64,000 nucleotides of DNA, from positions 7,343,501 through 7,407,500 of the forward strand of contig WPIO01000006.1 in the NCBI GenBank assembly GCA_009760855.2. Direction: 5' to 3'. Positions 24,159 to 36,751 of the stretch are shown here, in pieces; position 1 is the stretch's first letter, and the number at the start of each line of letters is the position of its first letter. The position numbers and the translations under genes were made by a program. Below the pieces are notes generated by a model. It had not been told where the DNA came from. It was given only the letters and a program-made list of their open reading frames with translations, and made no database searches. This stretch comes from Cristatella mucedo. Lineage: Eukaryota > Bryozoa > Phylactolaemata > Cristatellidae.

Positions 24159-24939
24159 CTACGTCGTCGAGAGCCAGCAGCTGCGCCGCGGCAGTTCACG
24201 GAGCCAGCGGGCAGCAGTGGCGGCAGCGGCGTTTGTCCGCTTGCTTGCAGCCCCTGCCGCTGCTCCTGCTGCCGCTGCTCCGCCGGAACGTCCATCGGTG
24301 CTTCGCCGCAGCCGCTCTGTCGAGCAACCGCGTGTGCCGCGCGCCAGCAGCGAGAGTCGTGGCTGCCAGACGTCGTCGCTCACGGCGCGCTCTGAGCCGC
24401 GGCCGCGCGCCTGCTCCGCTGCTGCCGGCAGGCCTGCGCGAAAACTCACCACGCGCTCCTTCGCCAATTGGTAAAGCAGCAACAGCAGCAGGCGGCGCTT
24501 CGGCCCTCGCGGCAGCGCCGAGCGACGCGCCGCTAGCCGGGGTGACGGCGTTGCCTCGAGCGTCACTAGCCTTCAGCGGTGACGCCATCGATCCTTGCGG
24601 AGGTAGCATTTTGCCGATCGAGGGACGCGAGCTACAGACCGAGCTGTCACGGACAGAGACAGAGCTGCGGAGCGGTGCGGAGCGGTGCGAACGGCTGGGC
24701 AGCTGACGCTGAAAGGCCGGGATTCTGGCCAATGGCGGCCGAGCATGCGCACGCAAGCTGACCTTGAACCTCTCAGCGGAGTAATCTTGCCGATCTGCAC
24801 GGTTGGCTAGAAGATCACAATAGAGCGAGCGGCCCAAGCTGCGTCTTCGAAGCAGGGAGCTCTGCCTGCCGCAGGCCTGGCCGACCGCAGTGCTGCAGCC
24901 GCAGACTCTCGGCCGCCGGTCAGGCTGCAGGTTTTGCAA
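24159..24939 (-). CDS. CpG-rich island with possible first exon
   Basis: About 800 bp of GC-rich, CpG-dense DNA, unlike anything nearby. The minus strand is open throughout. A plausible start at about 24,609 gives MLPPQGSMASPLKASDARGN followed by an alanine/arginine-rich stretch. I read it as a CpG-island-like promoter/first exon of a minus-strand gene, but both strands have open frames at this GC content, so the protein is uncertain. Confidence 0.28.
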
Positions 24940-25904
24940 AGCTACAGTCGTACAGTCCTCGAGTCTGGAGCTGCAGCTACTAGGAAAGCAGCACCCCAGC
25001 CGCCGCCGTTCGCGCCGCCTGCAGCACCGCCTGACCGGCCTGTCTCACCCTCTCTAGCCACTAATTACCTATCGAGGGTCTGGGTGGGGGGTAGCGCAAT
25101 GGCCGCTCGGTTGGGCCACCAATGCTTTGGTCGAGAACCGTTCTTGACGACGAGTTTTTGAAGGTGCCTGCCGTCAAAAGTTCTTCTATTGGAAGTGGCC
25201 CTGGTGGGTGCGATCTTGTTGTACTTGCTTGTTTGCTTACATTAATTTTGCAAGGACCGACCCGTATTCTCACCCTTGTAGCCGTTCGTTTGCTCCTTGC
25301 CTCAGCGCATTCAAAACAGGACAGACTCGTTGTTGCACGGATGAGCCTCTTTACTGAAGGCGTCAACCACTTTTGCTCACCGTACTCATAACATTGTGGT
25401 CGTCCAAAGTCGTTGTTCGCGCCACAATCAGTCATTGCCTTCTTCTTACTTTTCTGTTTTTTTTGGTGGCGTCAGTTTCTCGTGTGGACAATCTGGGTGA
25501 CTGCTATTTGATGGACTGCTGGCAGCTGCTCTTCAGAATGCCGATTCACGCGGCACAGGATCTCGTTGAAGTCGAGCTTCTGAGCAGCTGGTGCCCCACT
25601 CTCTGTCGGTACTAACCTTCCCTCTCGGCGCTTCATATGAGCACATAGGTAATTTGAGTTGGCTTTGTCGTCAGATGAAGGCATCCTCTATCGTGCTCCT
25701 GCAAATACACGATTGACGTGCTCGAACATGTACCTCTATTGCGAACAATAATCCATTAAACTTAGCCAGTTGTAGCCTCTGTGTCCCCAGAGTATGAGAG
25801 AAGGTTTTGCTGCGTATGTCAATTGACCATCTTCGCTCGAGAAAACTCTGTAGATGAGCCATCGAAGGCAGCAGATGTTGTATGTAATTCAATCATGGGG
25901 GTAC

Positions 25905-26095
25905 TTTGGTGAGCCGTGATGGCACACTGGGTAAGGTGGTTGCTTTTCACGACCTCGGTCCCGCGAGGTCGTGGGTTCGAAATTCTTCGGTTGGTGATCC
26001 TTTATCGCCATTGCAAGCGTATAGCCGTATAGGCTCTTCTGTCGCTATACGAAAGAGGCTTTTAATTCAGCTAGTATTTATTATTTATTTTATTT
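25905..26095 (+). mobile_element. SINE-A copy, best preserved
   Basis: GGTGAGCCGTGATGGCACAC carries the A box (TGGCACACTGG). CACGACCTCGGTCCC follows, then GGTTCGAAATT (B box), GATCCTTTATCGCC, AGGCTCTTCTGTCGCTATAC and a 3' end GCTTTTAATTCAGCTAGTA with an ATTT-rich tail. It is the reference copy for the family in this window. Confidence 0.87.
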
Positions 26096-26524
26096 ACTTT
26101 CGCTCGCAGTCACTCTTGCCCACATCTGCTCCCTCAACAGTTTTTGCAAAATCTCTAACTTGGAAGTGTCGAGCCGTCAGCCGAATCATGCCAATAAACC
26201 CACTCGCTGTTTTGCTTGGTCACAGGCGGCTACAGTGAAACTTGGAAGTGTTCAATGTCAAGTGAGCCAGATTCGCTTGACTTGCCTTGTGTACACTTTT
26301 TAGCTTCACCGTGATGTCACACGTGATGTTTGGCAAAGATGCTGTATGCCCACAGGTGCTGTATATAATGCAAACACTGCTGTCTCATTCCCCTACCGTG
26401 TCTGCTCTTACAAACTAAAAAATGCTGAAGCGTTCACTATCCTAGTCACTGGGAACAAGCAAGGCAATAGCGGACATACAACTGAAGATATGAGACGATG
26501 GATGATAAACAAAGTAATCAACAT

Positions 26525-26702
26525 GTGTAGCTCCCCAAGAGAAGTGTATAATATGTGTAGCTCCCCAAGAGATAGCTCCCCAAGAGAACTTAATCTCTCT
26601 ATTCAGGCGCCGCACATATGCCTCGGTGCTCGAGCCCACGACCTCAAACAGACCTTGGTCGGGGCGAGCACCTTAACCACTAAGCTATTCTATCGTCCCA
26701 CA
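26525..26702 (-). mobile_element. SINE-B copy with duplicated tail
   Basis: Minus-strand SINE-B in which the tail phrase AGCTCCCCAAGAGA occurs three times (26,529, 26,561, 26,574). This points to slippage or repeated insertion at the 3' end. Confidence 0.82.
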
Positions 26703-26952
26703 GGCTAACCGTGGGTGAAAAGTCGCTAGCGTGGCCTCTTCTCATTAGTCACGTTGCTGTGGCTCCGCCCCCTGTAGCTTTGCTGTCGAACCTTCCCTTC
26801 AAATAGAGTCAGTCTAGTTTTAAAGATCCAGCCTTCGGACTGGCTTTACCGATCTGCCAGACCTTGCTGTCACGTGCTCTTGAGAGGCGTGCAGCTCATC
26901 GTCGATACTTTGAGACTTATCTTGCACTTGCACTATTTGTTGTTAGTGACCT

Positions 26953-27187
26953 GTATGTATGTATGTATCTATGTATGCTTGCACGTATGTATGTATGTAT
27001 GTATGTATGTATGTATGTATGTATGTATGTATGTATGTATGTATGTATGTATGTATGTATGCACGTATACACGTATGTATGTATGTATGTATGTATGTAT
27101 GTATGTATGTATGTATGTATGTATGTATGTATGTATGTATGTATGTATGCATGTATTTATGTATGTATGCATGCATGTATGTATTTA
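26953..27187. repeat. (GTAT)n tetranucleotide repeat
   Basis: About 230 bp of GTAT units with a CACGTATACACGTATG interruption at 27,060. All long frames across it are artefacts. Confidence 0.96.
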
Positions 27188-27487
27188 CAGGGTATGCATT
27201 TCCGTCTGTACTTCCACAAGGCCACAAAGACTATGTGGGTGTTACACAAGAGAGTTTTGTATAGCGCACTCATAGCCTAAGCGGCTTTCGGTAGTCATTC
27301 GGTAGCCAACAGATTTAATCTCTAAACAAAGAGAAAGTCCAAAGCTCAAAGGATGTGCCGTAGGCAACATTAGAGTAATTATCGTATCTTAAGAATCGTG
27401 GCAGTGAGTTCCAATCTAGGACCTGCAGAGCGAAAGCTTCTGTCACCAATGATCTTTAAGCAGAGAAATAGAACAGCTAGTTTAATA

Positions 27488-27525
27488 ATAAAAAGGCATT
27501 TGTATAGCGCCCTCAGAGAACTGAA

Positions 27526-27591
<66 letters not shown>

Positions 27592-28110
27592 GGCTGTTTA
27601 TTATGCACACAGGATCTGACGGCACAAAGAAGCTGAAAATGGTGCAGCAGTTTAGCTAGGTATGTAGGAGCCAAGCCATGGCAGGCCTTGTGGGTCAGTG
27701 TAAGAACTTTGCTCTGTATTTGTTGATCAACCGGTAGCCATCTTATATATTTTATCAAGGGAGACACATGGTCAGAACTCTGGGATTTGCAAACTAACCG
27801 CCATATTCTTAGCCAGTTGCAGTGGCCTTGTGGCTGTTTTGTAGGTAGGTCAACCGAGGGATTTACACTAATGTAGCAGAAACAGAACTAAGAAGCTGGT
27901 TAAATTTTGCAACCACCTGGGAAGACAGTTACGAATATTAGATAGGGATTTGACGTGATGGCTAACTGTGGAAGCTGTCTTCCTAACAAAGCTTACAAAA
28001 CTTGGGCAACTGTCAAAGACGACGCCTAAATTCCGAGTACATTGTGGTGATCGCACAACAGCATCACCGATTAGAAGGCAAAGCGTTCTAGCCCAGCCAA
28101 ACGCTTAGGG
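27488..28110 (-). mobile_element. LINE family 2-like fragment with family 1-type stem-loop
   Basis: The minus-strand body encodes LPVDQQIQSKVLTLTHKACH and GLAPTYLAKLL, the C-terminal reverse transcriptase region of family 2, and further upstream a segment matching family 2 positions (TRNLGVVFDSCPSF). Its 3' end is not CATTA repeats but AGCGCCCTCAGAGAACTG plus a (CT)n expansion at 27,526-27,590 in place of the normal loop. Confidence 0.78.
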
Positions 28111-28115
28111 TGTAC

Positions 28116-29745
28116 TATGTAATGTAATGTATCTCCGTCTCTAACTCCGCAAAGTCATAAAGACCATGTGGGTGTTACGCAGGCGAGTTTTGTATTACGC
28201 ACTCACAGCCTAAGCCGCTTTCGGTATGCATTCGGTAGCCAACAGACTTCGTCTCATGCAACAAAGAGAAAGTGGGAAGCATAGCAGAGTCAGGAGAGCA
28301 GTTGAGGTAGTGAGTAGCATGGAAGTAGCAGTTCAGGACTGCTGAAAAGGATGAGCCCCAGTCGGCAGTAGTAGAGTAGTTGTCGTTGCATAAGAATTGT
28401 GGAAGCGAGTTCCACAGTCTAGAACCTGCAGAGCTAAAGCTTCTATCGCCAACGGTCTTTAAGCAGAGGAATGGGACAGCTAATTTATAGTCCACACAGG
28501 ACCTGAGGGCGCAAACAGGCAGAAACTGATGCAGCAGTTCAGCTAGGTACGAAGGAGCCAAGCCGTGGCCGGCCTTGTGGGTCAGCATAAGAACCTTGCT
28601 CTGAATCCGTTGGTCAACCGGCATCCATCTTAGCTCTTTTAGCAAATGAGACATGCTCAAACTTCTGGGACTTGAAGACTAGCCTTGCAGCCATTTTCAT
28701 AGTCAGCTGCAGTGGCCTAATTGCTTTCTTTGGTAGCCCAGCCAGTAGGGAGTTGCAATAATTAAGCCGAGACAGAACTAAGGAGCTAGTTAATTCTTTG
28801 CAAGCCACTGTGGAAGACAGCTCCTAATCTTGGATAGGGATCGGACGTGATGGCTAGCTGCAGAAGCAGTTTTGTGAATGAAGCTTTTAAAATTGAGGCA
28901 GTTGTTGAAAACGACACCTAAATTTCGAGCACGTGGTGATGGTCGCACAACAGCATCACCTATTAGACGAGCAAAGCCTTTTAATCCAGCCACACGCTTA
29001 GGGTTTCCTATGAGCAGTAGTTCGGTATTATCGTCATTTAATTTCAGGAAGTTTTCCGACATCCATGATCGAATATCGGCAAGGCAAGCATTCAGTTTGT
29101 CAGTTGCTGCAGCAGATTCCGACGGTTTAATGGCAAATACAGCTTCATATCGTCAGCATAAAAGTGATATCTTATTGTATGAGCCTGAATTACTTGTCCT
29201 CGATGATGAGTATAAATGGAGAACAGCAAGGGACTCTTGACGGTGACTGATCTGGTGGATGAGACCTGACCCACACAAGACACGGATTGAACACGATCAG
29301 CCAAGTACGATTTAAACCATGCTAGTGCCTCGTCTGCCAGACTGGTCATCGTTCTTAATTATACTAGCTGGACATCCTGATTAATGGTGTCGAAAGTAGG
29401 TGATAGATCTATCAGAGCTAGGACAGTGACATTCCCGTCATCGTTGCAGCACAGGATGTGATTAATTACAGGGAAGATATCAGTTTCAGTGAAGTGCTGC
29501 CTCTTGAACTCCGATTGAAATTTTTTTGACATTTCATTTTTTTAATTGTGTGCTACCTGTTGCTTAGTAACGATTCTTTTCAAGAATCTGACAAAAAGTA
29601 AGAGAAACTGGCTGATATTTTGCAACGACCTCAGCATCTAATCCAGGCTTTTTTAAATATCGGTCTAATGATGGCCTATTTGAAGGACTTAGGTACAACT
29701 ACTTTTTTCAGGGAAGCATAACAAATCTCGGTTATGGCTGGGCTA
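28116..29745 (-). mobile_element. LINE family 2, reverse transcriptase region
   Basis: The minus-strand copy starts with a (CATTA)n-type tail and a C-terminal segment (ELRWMPVDQRIQSKVLMLTH, GSRLWNSLPQFLCNDNYS). It runs upstream through NFLKLNDDNTELLLIGNPK, YHFYADDMKLYLPLN (the YADD catalytic motif) and ALAWFKSYLADRVQSV to about 29,745. These are CR1/L2-clade reverse transcriptase motifs. The frame is broken in several places and the endonuclease is absent. Confidence 0.87.
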
Positions 29746-29761
29746 AGTTGGTCTGCCAGCG

Positions 29762-30992
29762 AAGACCACGGAGGTGATAGTATAGGGTCGTCAGGAGACT
29801 AGCTCGATTCTTTGTGCAGAAGATAGACAAGATCAGGGAATCCATCCCTGCGATGACAACTTCCCCACTAGAATGCTGTTCCTTGGTTCCAGGCTGCACC
29901 TTAATGTCTGCATTTAAGCAGGTCACTAGTGATCTAGTCCTGAAGTTCGTATCTCAATCAAAGAAGACAACAAGTCCTCTGGACCCTATTCCCACTGTCC
30001 TGCTCCTACGTTGCATTGATCTACTGCTGCCATGCATAACTAACATTAATATGTCATTAAGGGCAAAACCAGTGTGATTCAGAGATTGGAAAGGCTGATG
30101 CTCAAAATTGGCTCTACCAGCATATCTTCAGTTGAGTCAGCTCGAAATCTAGGTGTCATATTCCAAAGCGACCTCACGTTAGACGACCATATCAGCTCCA
30201 CAGTAAAATCTGCCTATTTTCAGCTTTATAACATTGCTAAAATTCGGGCTTGTTTAGATAAGGATACCACATCTAAGTTGGTCCATGTATTCGTGACATC
30301 ACGTCTCGACTTCTGCAACTCACTGCTCACTGGCCTACCAGCATGTGCGATTAGGCGATTGCAGCTGGTGCAAAACTCCGCAGCTAGACTTGTCTGTCGT
30401 GAGCGTCGCAGTTGCCACATTACACTACTTCTTGCCGACCTGCACTGGCTTCCAGTCAAGCAACGGATCGACTTCAAGGTTTTGTCGCTCACTTTTAGGT
30501 CCCTTCATTCTATGGCTCCAGCCTATCTCTCTGATATACTACCCCATCAGGCCAAGCATCGTACCACCTGCTTTTCGGAATCCAACAGTCTAGAAATACC
30601 TCATACAAACCTTAAATCCTTTGGAGACCGTGCATTTAGTTCGTATGCTCCTAAAGCCTGGAAATCCCTCCCGACCTGCGTCAGAACATCCCCTGACCTG
30701 ACCACATTTCAAAGGAACTTAAAAACACACCTATTTAGGACAGCATTTAGTGGGTCTCTGTGATTCGTCCTTGATGTGCTTATTCGTGCTGACACTGTGC
30801 ATGCTGCCACTAACCACATTTGCATGCTGACCCTGTGCATGTCACCCCTAACCATATTATTCATTTTATTTGTTTTTCAAGCATAATTTTACTTACCATT
30901 CAATTGCATTTCCATTTGCAGCAAATCTAAAGTGCTTAGAAAGAGATTAAGTTCTCTGAGGGCGCTTTATCAAGTGCATTATTATTATTATT
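29762..30992 (+). mobile_element. LINE family 1, internally deleted copy
   Basis: The plus strand matches the long copy at 45.1-48.0 kb twice. Positions 29,800-30,060 give KIDKIRESIPAMTTSPLECC and RCIDLLLPCITN, and from 30,074 the C-terminal domain runs (IQRLERLMLKIGSTSISSVE ... FSGSL) to a TGA at 30,761, followed by the 3' UTR, stem-loop and (ATT)n. The middle of the reverse transcriptase, including the YADD motif, is missing. The 229-codon C-terminal frame is uninterrupted. Confidence 0.9.
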
Positions 30993-31111
30993 AGCTGTTT
31001 TTACTACACCTGTAGATCAGTGTCAATCGGTCGATGCCTTTTGTTCCGTCGAAGTGTGCTGCCGTAGTCAGTCTGCATGACCAACGACCGAGGTGTATCT
31101 GCTTGTGTATA

Positions 31112-31256
31112 TATAGTTCATTTCATTTGCATAGCGCCCCAAGAGAACCTAATCTCTTTTCAGGCGCTTTACATATGCTTCGGAGCTCGAGACCACCACC
31201 TCAGCCAGACCTTGGTCGGGGCAAGTACCTTAACCGCTGGACCAAACCAGTATGGT
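31112..31256 (-). mobile_element. SINE-B copy, minus strand
   Basis: AGCGCCCCAAGAGAACCTAA tail, TTTCAGGCGC, GAGCTCGAGACC (B box, mutated) and ACCGCTGGACCA (A box) on the minus strand. Confidence 0.83.
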
Positions 31257-31859
31257 CACCTGTGCTCCATGTTTTTTGCCATCAGTCTGCACAAATATCC
31301 ATTGGCCGATTGTAAGTGGGCAAGCAGAATGTTGGCTGGCGATCGTGGTAGTGCTGTTTGTAGCTCTTCAGCATGTACATCGTTGAGCTGCACCGGCTCC
31401 TTTACCGACCGTTGTGGTATGACGAGCCTATGGAGCACAAGCAACGTCGTCCTAATCTGCCGTCCCGTAATCCAGGTGTACTGTGCTGGTGCCCGTAGAG
31501 GTGCTAGGCGTCGACCTCTGAATCATTGGAGCGAGGCCAGGGTCAGGCTGCCTCACGATAGATTTCGCTGTTTGCACAGCTCTTTCCAGATCTCAGTTTG
31601 TTTGTGGAAAATGTGATTTATGGTTGATTGCAGGTTAATGGGTTTATTTGTGTACACGGTTGAATTGAGTTTATGTTTTTACAAGGGTGAGTCTCTACCT
31701 GGAGATGAGGAGGCAGTGAGAAACACGACGGAGGGGAGAGTGGGGGGCTGTGCAGTGTAACGCTGCGAGCGTTGACGAAATATACCAGTGTTGAAGCCCC
31801 CCCATCGGTGTCTGTGTTTCGTCGTTTGTATACCGGCGCTCGCTTACAGAGCGTCAGCT

Positions 31860-32330
31860 TATAGAAGATATGCTGGTGGGCTGGTCATAACGTGCTTGAA
31901 CCCGTATCGTCTCGCGAAATAACGAAGTTCATTAGACGAGAAGTGTGCACCAGTATAAGACTGCAATGACTCTGGTATGCCCCAGTAAGCAAATGTAGTT
32001 AGGCCACCACTACTTTGATCGTTGATTTTGATAATGGAATATTTTCCATATATCTGGAGTAAAAGTCAATTACTATCAGGTGCTATCGTCCCTCGTGTTC
32101 GAAGAACTCGGCCGCGACCTGCTGCCAAGAACACTGGGAAACGCTGTTTGGGATAAGTGGCTCGTGCGGCTGTCTCCTCTAGTGGTTGTGACAGAAGCTG
32201 CAAAAAAACAACACATTTCTTAACATCTTGGCTAATGCCTAGCCAGTATACACACGACCTTGCTCGGCCCCTACATTTGGTCACCCCTGTTTGCCGTTGT
32301 GGATCTGCTCCAACAGAAAAGCCTGCAGGC
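31860..32330 (-). pseudogene. Ty3/gypsy-like integrase remnant
   Basis: Minus-strand reading shows the end of an integrase zinc-binding domain (TKCRGRARSCVYWLGISQDV). It then shows core fragments resembling the usual DFYSRY, GIPE and SNELRYFARRYGFKHVMTSP motifs. The second catalytic position appears as YTGAHF where family members have DNG, so it is inactive. At least three frame breaks. The C-rich/G-rich stretch at 31,600-31,860 could be LTR or flank; no LTR pair is visible in the window. Confidence 0.7.
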
Positions 32331-32349
32331 TTTGAGGTATATATAAATA

Positions 32350-32400
32350 TATGTGTGTGTGTGTGTGTGTGCGTGCATGCTTGCGTGCGTGTGTGTATGC
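32350..32400. repeat. (TG)n microsatellite
   Basis: TG repeats with a GCATGC interruption. Confidence 0.9.
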
Positions 32401-32540
32401 CGATCATCCTACAGTACTAAACCATTCAGAAAGATGGCTACTTGTAACGGAGTACTTCCGGAAAGTTTCTGGTAGGCTCTTGCTGGATTTAGGCCACCCT
32501 GACAGGGCGTACTCAATGACAACCTGTAATGTAAAATAAT

Positions 32541-32690
32541 ACTAGTTGATTTAACCGCCTATTTTGTATAGCGATGAGCCTTCACAGTGGTCACCACTGC
32601 TTGCAGTGGCATTATAGGATTGCCCACCGCAGGATTCGAACCCAGACCTAGGGACCCAGGTCGTGAGAAGCATCCGCCTTACCTCCTTTG
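32541..32690 (-). mobile_element. SINE-A copy, minus strand
   Basis: ACTAGTTGATTTAACCGCC, GGATTCGAACCC (B box complement) and GACCCAGGTCGTGAGAAGC on the reverse strand. It joins directly to a LINE family 2 fragment. Confidence 0.8.
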
Positions 32691-33124
32691 TACCTAGTTG
32701 AACTGCTGCATCAGTTTCAGCCTGTTCGCGCCCTCAGGTCCTGTGTGGACAATAAATTAGCTGCCCCATTCTTCAGCTTAAAGACAGCTGGCGACAGAAG
32801 CTTTAACTCTGCAGGTCCTAGACTGTGGAACTCGCTTCCACAATTCTTACGCAACGACAACTACTCTCCTACTGCCGACTATGGCACATCCTTTTCAGCG
32901 GTCCTGAGCTGCTACTTCTATTCTACTCACTACCTCAACTGCTCTCCTGACTCTGCTATGCTTCCCACTTTCTCTTTGATGCGTGAGACGAAGTCTGTTG
33001 GCTACCGAATGCGTACCGAAAGCCGCTTAGGCTGTGATTTTTCTTATCAAAACTCTCCTGCGTAACACCCACATGGTCTTTATGGCTTTGTGGAGTTACA
33101 GACGGAGATACATTACATTACCTA
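32690..33124 (+). mobile_element. LINE family 2, 3' fragment
   Basis: It encodes the C-terminus (SAGPRLWNSLPQFLRNDNYS, ADYGTSFSAVLSCYF) and ends GGAGATACATTACATTACC, the family's CATTA tail. Confidence 0.88.
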
Positions 33125-33727
33125 GTGTGCCATCACGGCTCACCAACTCGCTGTCATCAGTCGAAGCTTACTTTTCTTCTTTCGAGCGAGCTACTGCAAG
33201 CGATATAGCAGCGACGACAGTGTCTACGTAGAGCTTAACGGCTTTGGCCTGGTCATGTTCTTTGCTCCTACAGGTCTCCTTTGCTCAACAAGGTTCATTT
33301 TAATAATAATTGCGTTAGCGAAGCCTGGCCGCAGAGAAATGCCATTGCTATCCCATGAAGCTCAGGGGGCGAAGCTAGTAGCACGCCAGACTTGGAGTGG
33401 GACAGCCGTCTAAAGCTCCCAAAAACCAGATGATTGACCATAGTAAGACTCGAATAGGTAGGAAGCAAGACTCGCCGTCTAAACCAGATTCAAGAGTCTG
33501 CAATTTTTTTTCGAAAAATCGTCAGCAATTTTAACTTTCTGAAATTTGCGTAATTAAAAGATGAGGTAGTGATAAATGCAATTCCAAATTTTGATAGTTG
33601 ACAGATGACAGGAACATGGTAAATGCAAATATTGTGTAAGACCTATTTACACCGAAGTAGTAAATCGAGCTCAACAAAATAATTTTTTGAAAAATAACAG
33701 CCCGAACTGCGGTTTTCTGGTGAACTT

Positions 33728-34240
33728 AATAACAATAATAATAATAATTCACTTGATAAAGTGCCCTCAGAGAACTTAATCTCTCTATAGGTGCTTTACA
33801 TTTGCTGTAAAGTGAAATGCAATTGAATGGTAAGTAAAACCATGCTTGAAAAAAAACAAACGAAATGAATAATATGGTTAGGGGTGACATGCACAGGGTC
33901 AGCATCCAAGTATGGTTAATGGCAGCATGCACAGTGTCAGCACGCATAAGCACATCAAGGACGAATCACAGGGACCCACTAAATGCTGTCCTAAATGGAT
34001 GTGTTTTTAGGTTCCTTTTAAATGTGGTCAGGTCAGGGGATGTTCTGATGCAGGTCGGGAGGGAGTTCCAGGCTTTGGGAGCATATGAACTAAATGCACG
34101 GTCTCCAAATGATTTAAGGTTTGTATGAGGTATTTCTAGACTTGGATACGATGCTTGGCCTGATGGGGTAGTATGTCTGACAGATAGGCTGGAGCCATAG
34201 AATGAAGGGACCTAAAAGTGAGCGACAAAACACTTAGCCC
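33728..34240 (-). mobile_element. LINE family 1, 3' fragment
   Basis: (AAT)n tail, AAGTGCCCTCAGAGAACTTA stem-loop and the C-terminal coding region on the minus strand. A short deletion near 34,143 removes part of the conserved SESNSLEI segment. The body ends about 34,238. Confidence 0.88.
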
Positions 34241-36125
34241 TAAATGGACCCGCAGAAAATAACTCTGCATGAATGAAAAAAAGTTGAATTTTCTAAATAG
34301 TGACACGCCCCTGGAGGTCAACCATCCGACTGGTGGTTATAACTCGATCAAAAACTCCTCATTTGCTGGCCAGATATATGTTTACATTAATATGTTTACA
34401 TTGGTTCACAAATAGGAAGTGACTTTTGTTCGGCAACTAAGCTATCGTTAGGGATAGTGTATTGATAAATTACAGCCGCCGGGTCCTCGGTTACTAAGGA
34501 ATGCATTATCACCGCACCTACTGAATCCTGGGACAGCTGATCGATCCGGTTCCTGTAGCGGGCGTAACTCCCAGGGCTACAGCCGCGAGTGGTCCTCTGT
34601 ACGGCGGCCAGTCTGTATGGTGACTTGGATGGAACTAGAGCGTCTTTGATTGAAATCAGTCTAAAAATGTTGATTCAATTATATTCAAGGAAACTGAGGT
34701 GATTTTTTAAGTTTTCATATATGCCGCTTATATTTTCATATATATTTCATATATATAGTTCGATAGAGTTATCTAGTTTATGGTTTACAGTATTGGTGAG
34801 CGCGGGTCAGCCGCTCGGCTGTAGCGTGATTTGATGGCCTGCGGTATGACACCTATCGTGGATATGTTCTTCTGATGCTATTTAAGGGTCTTGTTATATT
34901 CCAAAGTTCCTTTATTTATTGAATCTATTTATTGAATTTTTTGCGATGCATAGCGTTTCGTAGTATTGTCGCTTGGTTGTAGCTTGGGGTTCTCAATTTA
35001 CCTGCAAATGACAGTCAAATGCCTGCTCTCGCTTATGCCGTCTCTTAAAATAAATGATCCTATCACCTTAAATTTTTGGAATGTATGATTTTAGTTGCGT
35101 ATCATTCCAGCCTTCTCGCGTGCATATTGGACCATGGTAGATAAACTTATTTTGATAAAAAACTGGCTGTTTTTCATGTTGAGCCGTTGTCACCCTTTCA
35201 CTCACACGGCCTAAAAATGTCGTAGGTAGGCTAATAGTAACCCGGTCAACGGGTCTACGTGAAATTTGAAATACACGTTCCTAAGGATGTGCTTCAAATT
35301 TGTTTGTCATACCTAAATGTGTTTACAGCTTAAGTTGACTTATCTTGAGTGTTTTCCCAACAGTGACACTATGTGCCTCATCAATTCTACAGCTTCGCCG
35401 AAACTCAACCGATCGACATGAAATTTGAATATAGGTGGGGCTCACCAGCCTTGTGATTCCCACCCTATTCTTCTAGGCATCAGGGGTCTGTATGCATAGG
35501 ATATGTGCTTATCCAAAATGTCCTTGAACTGTGATCGTGATGACAGTCAACACTTTGACGTGTCACATTTTTTATATTTTGTGTTTAGTATGGGTAATTG
35601 CAAGCCAAATATGCTGCATCTTTTGAGGGGTTTACTGTATTTGTAGAGTGACTAATTAAATCTGTTGATTTGATGTTACAGCGATATTTGGCCGAGCCTC
35701 AGTGCAATACATGACCTTGACTGTTACAGGTCATGGGAAGGTCAACACGGCAGCTATGGTTACGTTAAACGATAGCTTATATCACAATTGTTCTTTGTGC
35801 CAATTTGCATGCCATTCGTTCTATTGGTCTTTGTACAATATCAATAAATGTGCTTTTGGGGGTCAATCCCATTCGGTGGGGGACATAACTTACCCCATAA
35901 TCAAAAGCTCTCAGGCTCGCGAAATAGTTGCAGTTATTGACTAGCTGTGTAATTGGTGGACTCACTGTGGAATGACTCGATCGATGCATCGCGAAAGAAG
36001 AACTTCCGGCGGGTGGAAATCCGTCATCAAAACCCTGAAGAACATGAAAGTACCTGTCGAGTTAGTTGCAATGCCGAAGCTCAAAGCGGAACTCGTAAAT
36101 AGTGTTAGGACTCGAGCGAAACCTC
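34241..36125. other. AT-leaning DNA, no supported gene
   Basis: No recognised repeat. A short plus-strand frame at 35,972-36,125 (KSVIKTLKNMKVPVELVAMP) has some coding character and is directly fused to the LINE family 2 fragment that follows, but I cannot assign it. Confidence 0.35.
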
Positions 36126-36127
36126 TG

Positions 36128-36640
36128 CGGTGCTTGCGTAAGAGACAAAGGATACGGAGCAAAGCTCTTACGCTGACCCACAAGGCCCGCCACGGCTTGG
36201 CTCCTTCATACCTAGCTGAACTGCTGCATCAGTTTCAGCCTGTTCGCGCCCTCAGGTCCTGTGTGGACAATAAATTAGCTGTCCCGTCCCTCCGCTTAAA
36301 GACAGTTGGCGACAGAAGCTTTAGCTCTGCAGGTCCTAGACTGTGGAACTCGCTTCCACAATTCTTACGCAACGACATCTACTCTCCAACTGCCGACTAT
36401 GGCACATCTTTTTCAGCGGTCCTGAGCTGCTACTAATATGCTACTCACTACCTCAACTGCTCTCCTAACTCTGCTATGCTTGCCACTTTCTCTTTGTTGC
36501 GTGAGACGAAGTCTGTTGGCTACCGAATGCGTACCGAAAGCCGCTTAGGCTGTGAGTGCGCTATACAAAACTCTACTGCGTAGCACCCACATGGTCTTTA
36601 TGGCTTTGTGGAGTTACTGACGGAGATACATAACATAACA
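36128..36640 (+). mobile_element. LINE family 2, 3' fragment
   Basis: It encodes KRQRIRSKALTLTHKARHGL and AELLHQFQPVRALRSC, then RLWNSLPQFLRNDIYS, with a stop at 36,434 and a tail GGAGATACATAACATAAC. Close to the 32.7 kb copy. Confidence 0.88.
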
Positions 36641-36751
36641 AAACATCGGCTACCAACGGTCCGCCGAGGCGGCATAGATTAACGGGCTTCAAGCTGTTCG
36701 CGACCTGTATACTCTAGCAGGAATTTGTTCGCTCGTCTACTAATTAGACGA

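Noticed and set aside
25905-26000. Possible true tRNA gene (A and B boxes present)
   Set aside because: The same head recurs with a shared non-tRNA 3' body at several sites, so it is a SINE; no complete cloverleaf with a paired acceptor stem was found.
26953-27187. CRISPR-like regular repeat
   Set aside because: Simple tetranucleotide repeat without spacers; the host is eukaryotic.
26864-27280. Long frames of repeating MYVC or HTYI residues
   Set aside because: All six frames of a (GTAT)n repeat are open; low-complexity artefact.
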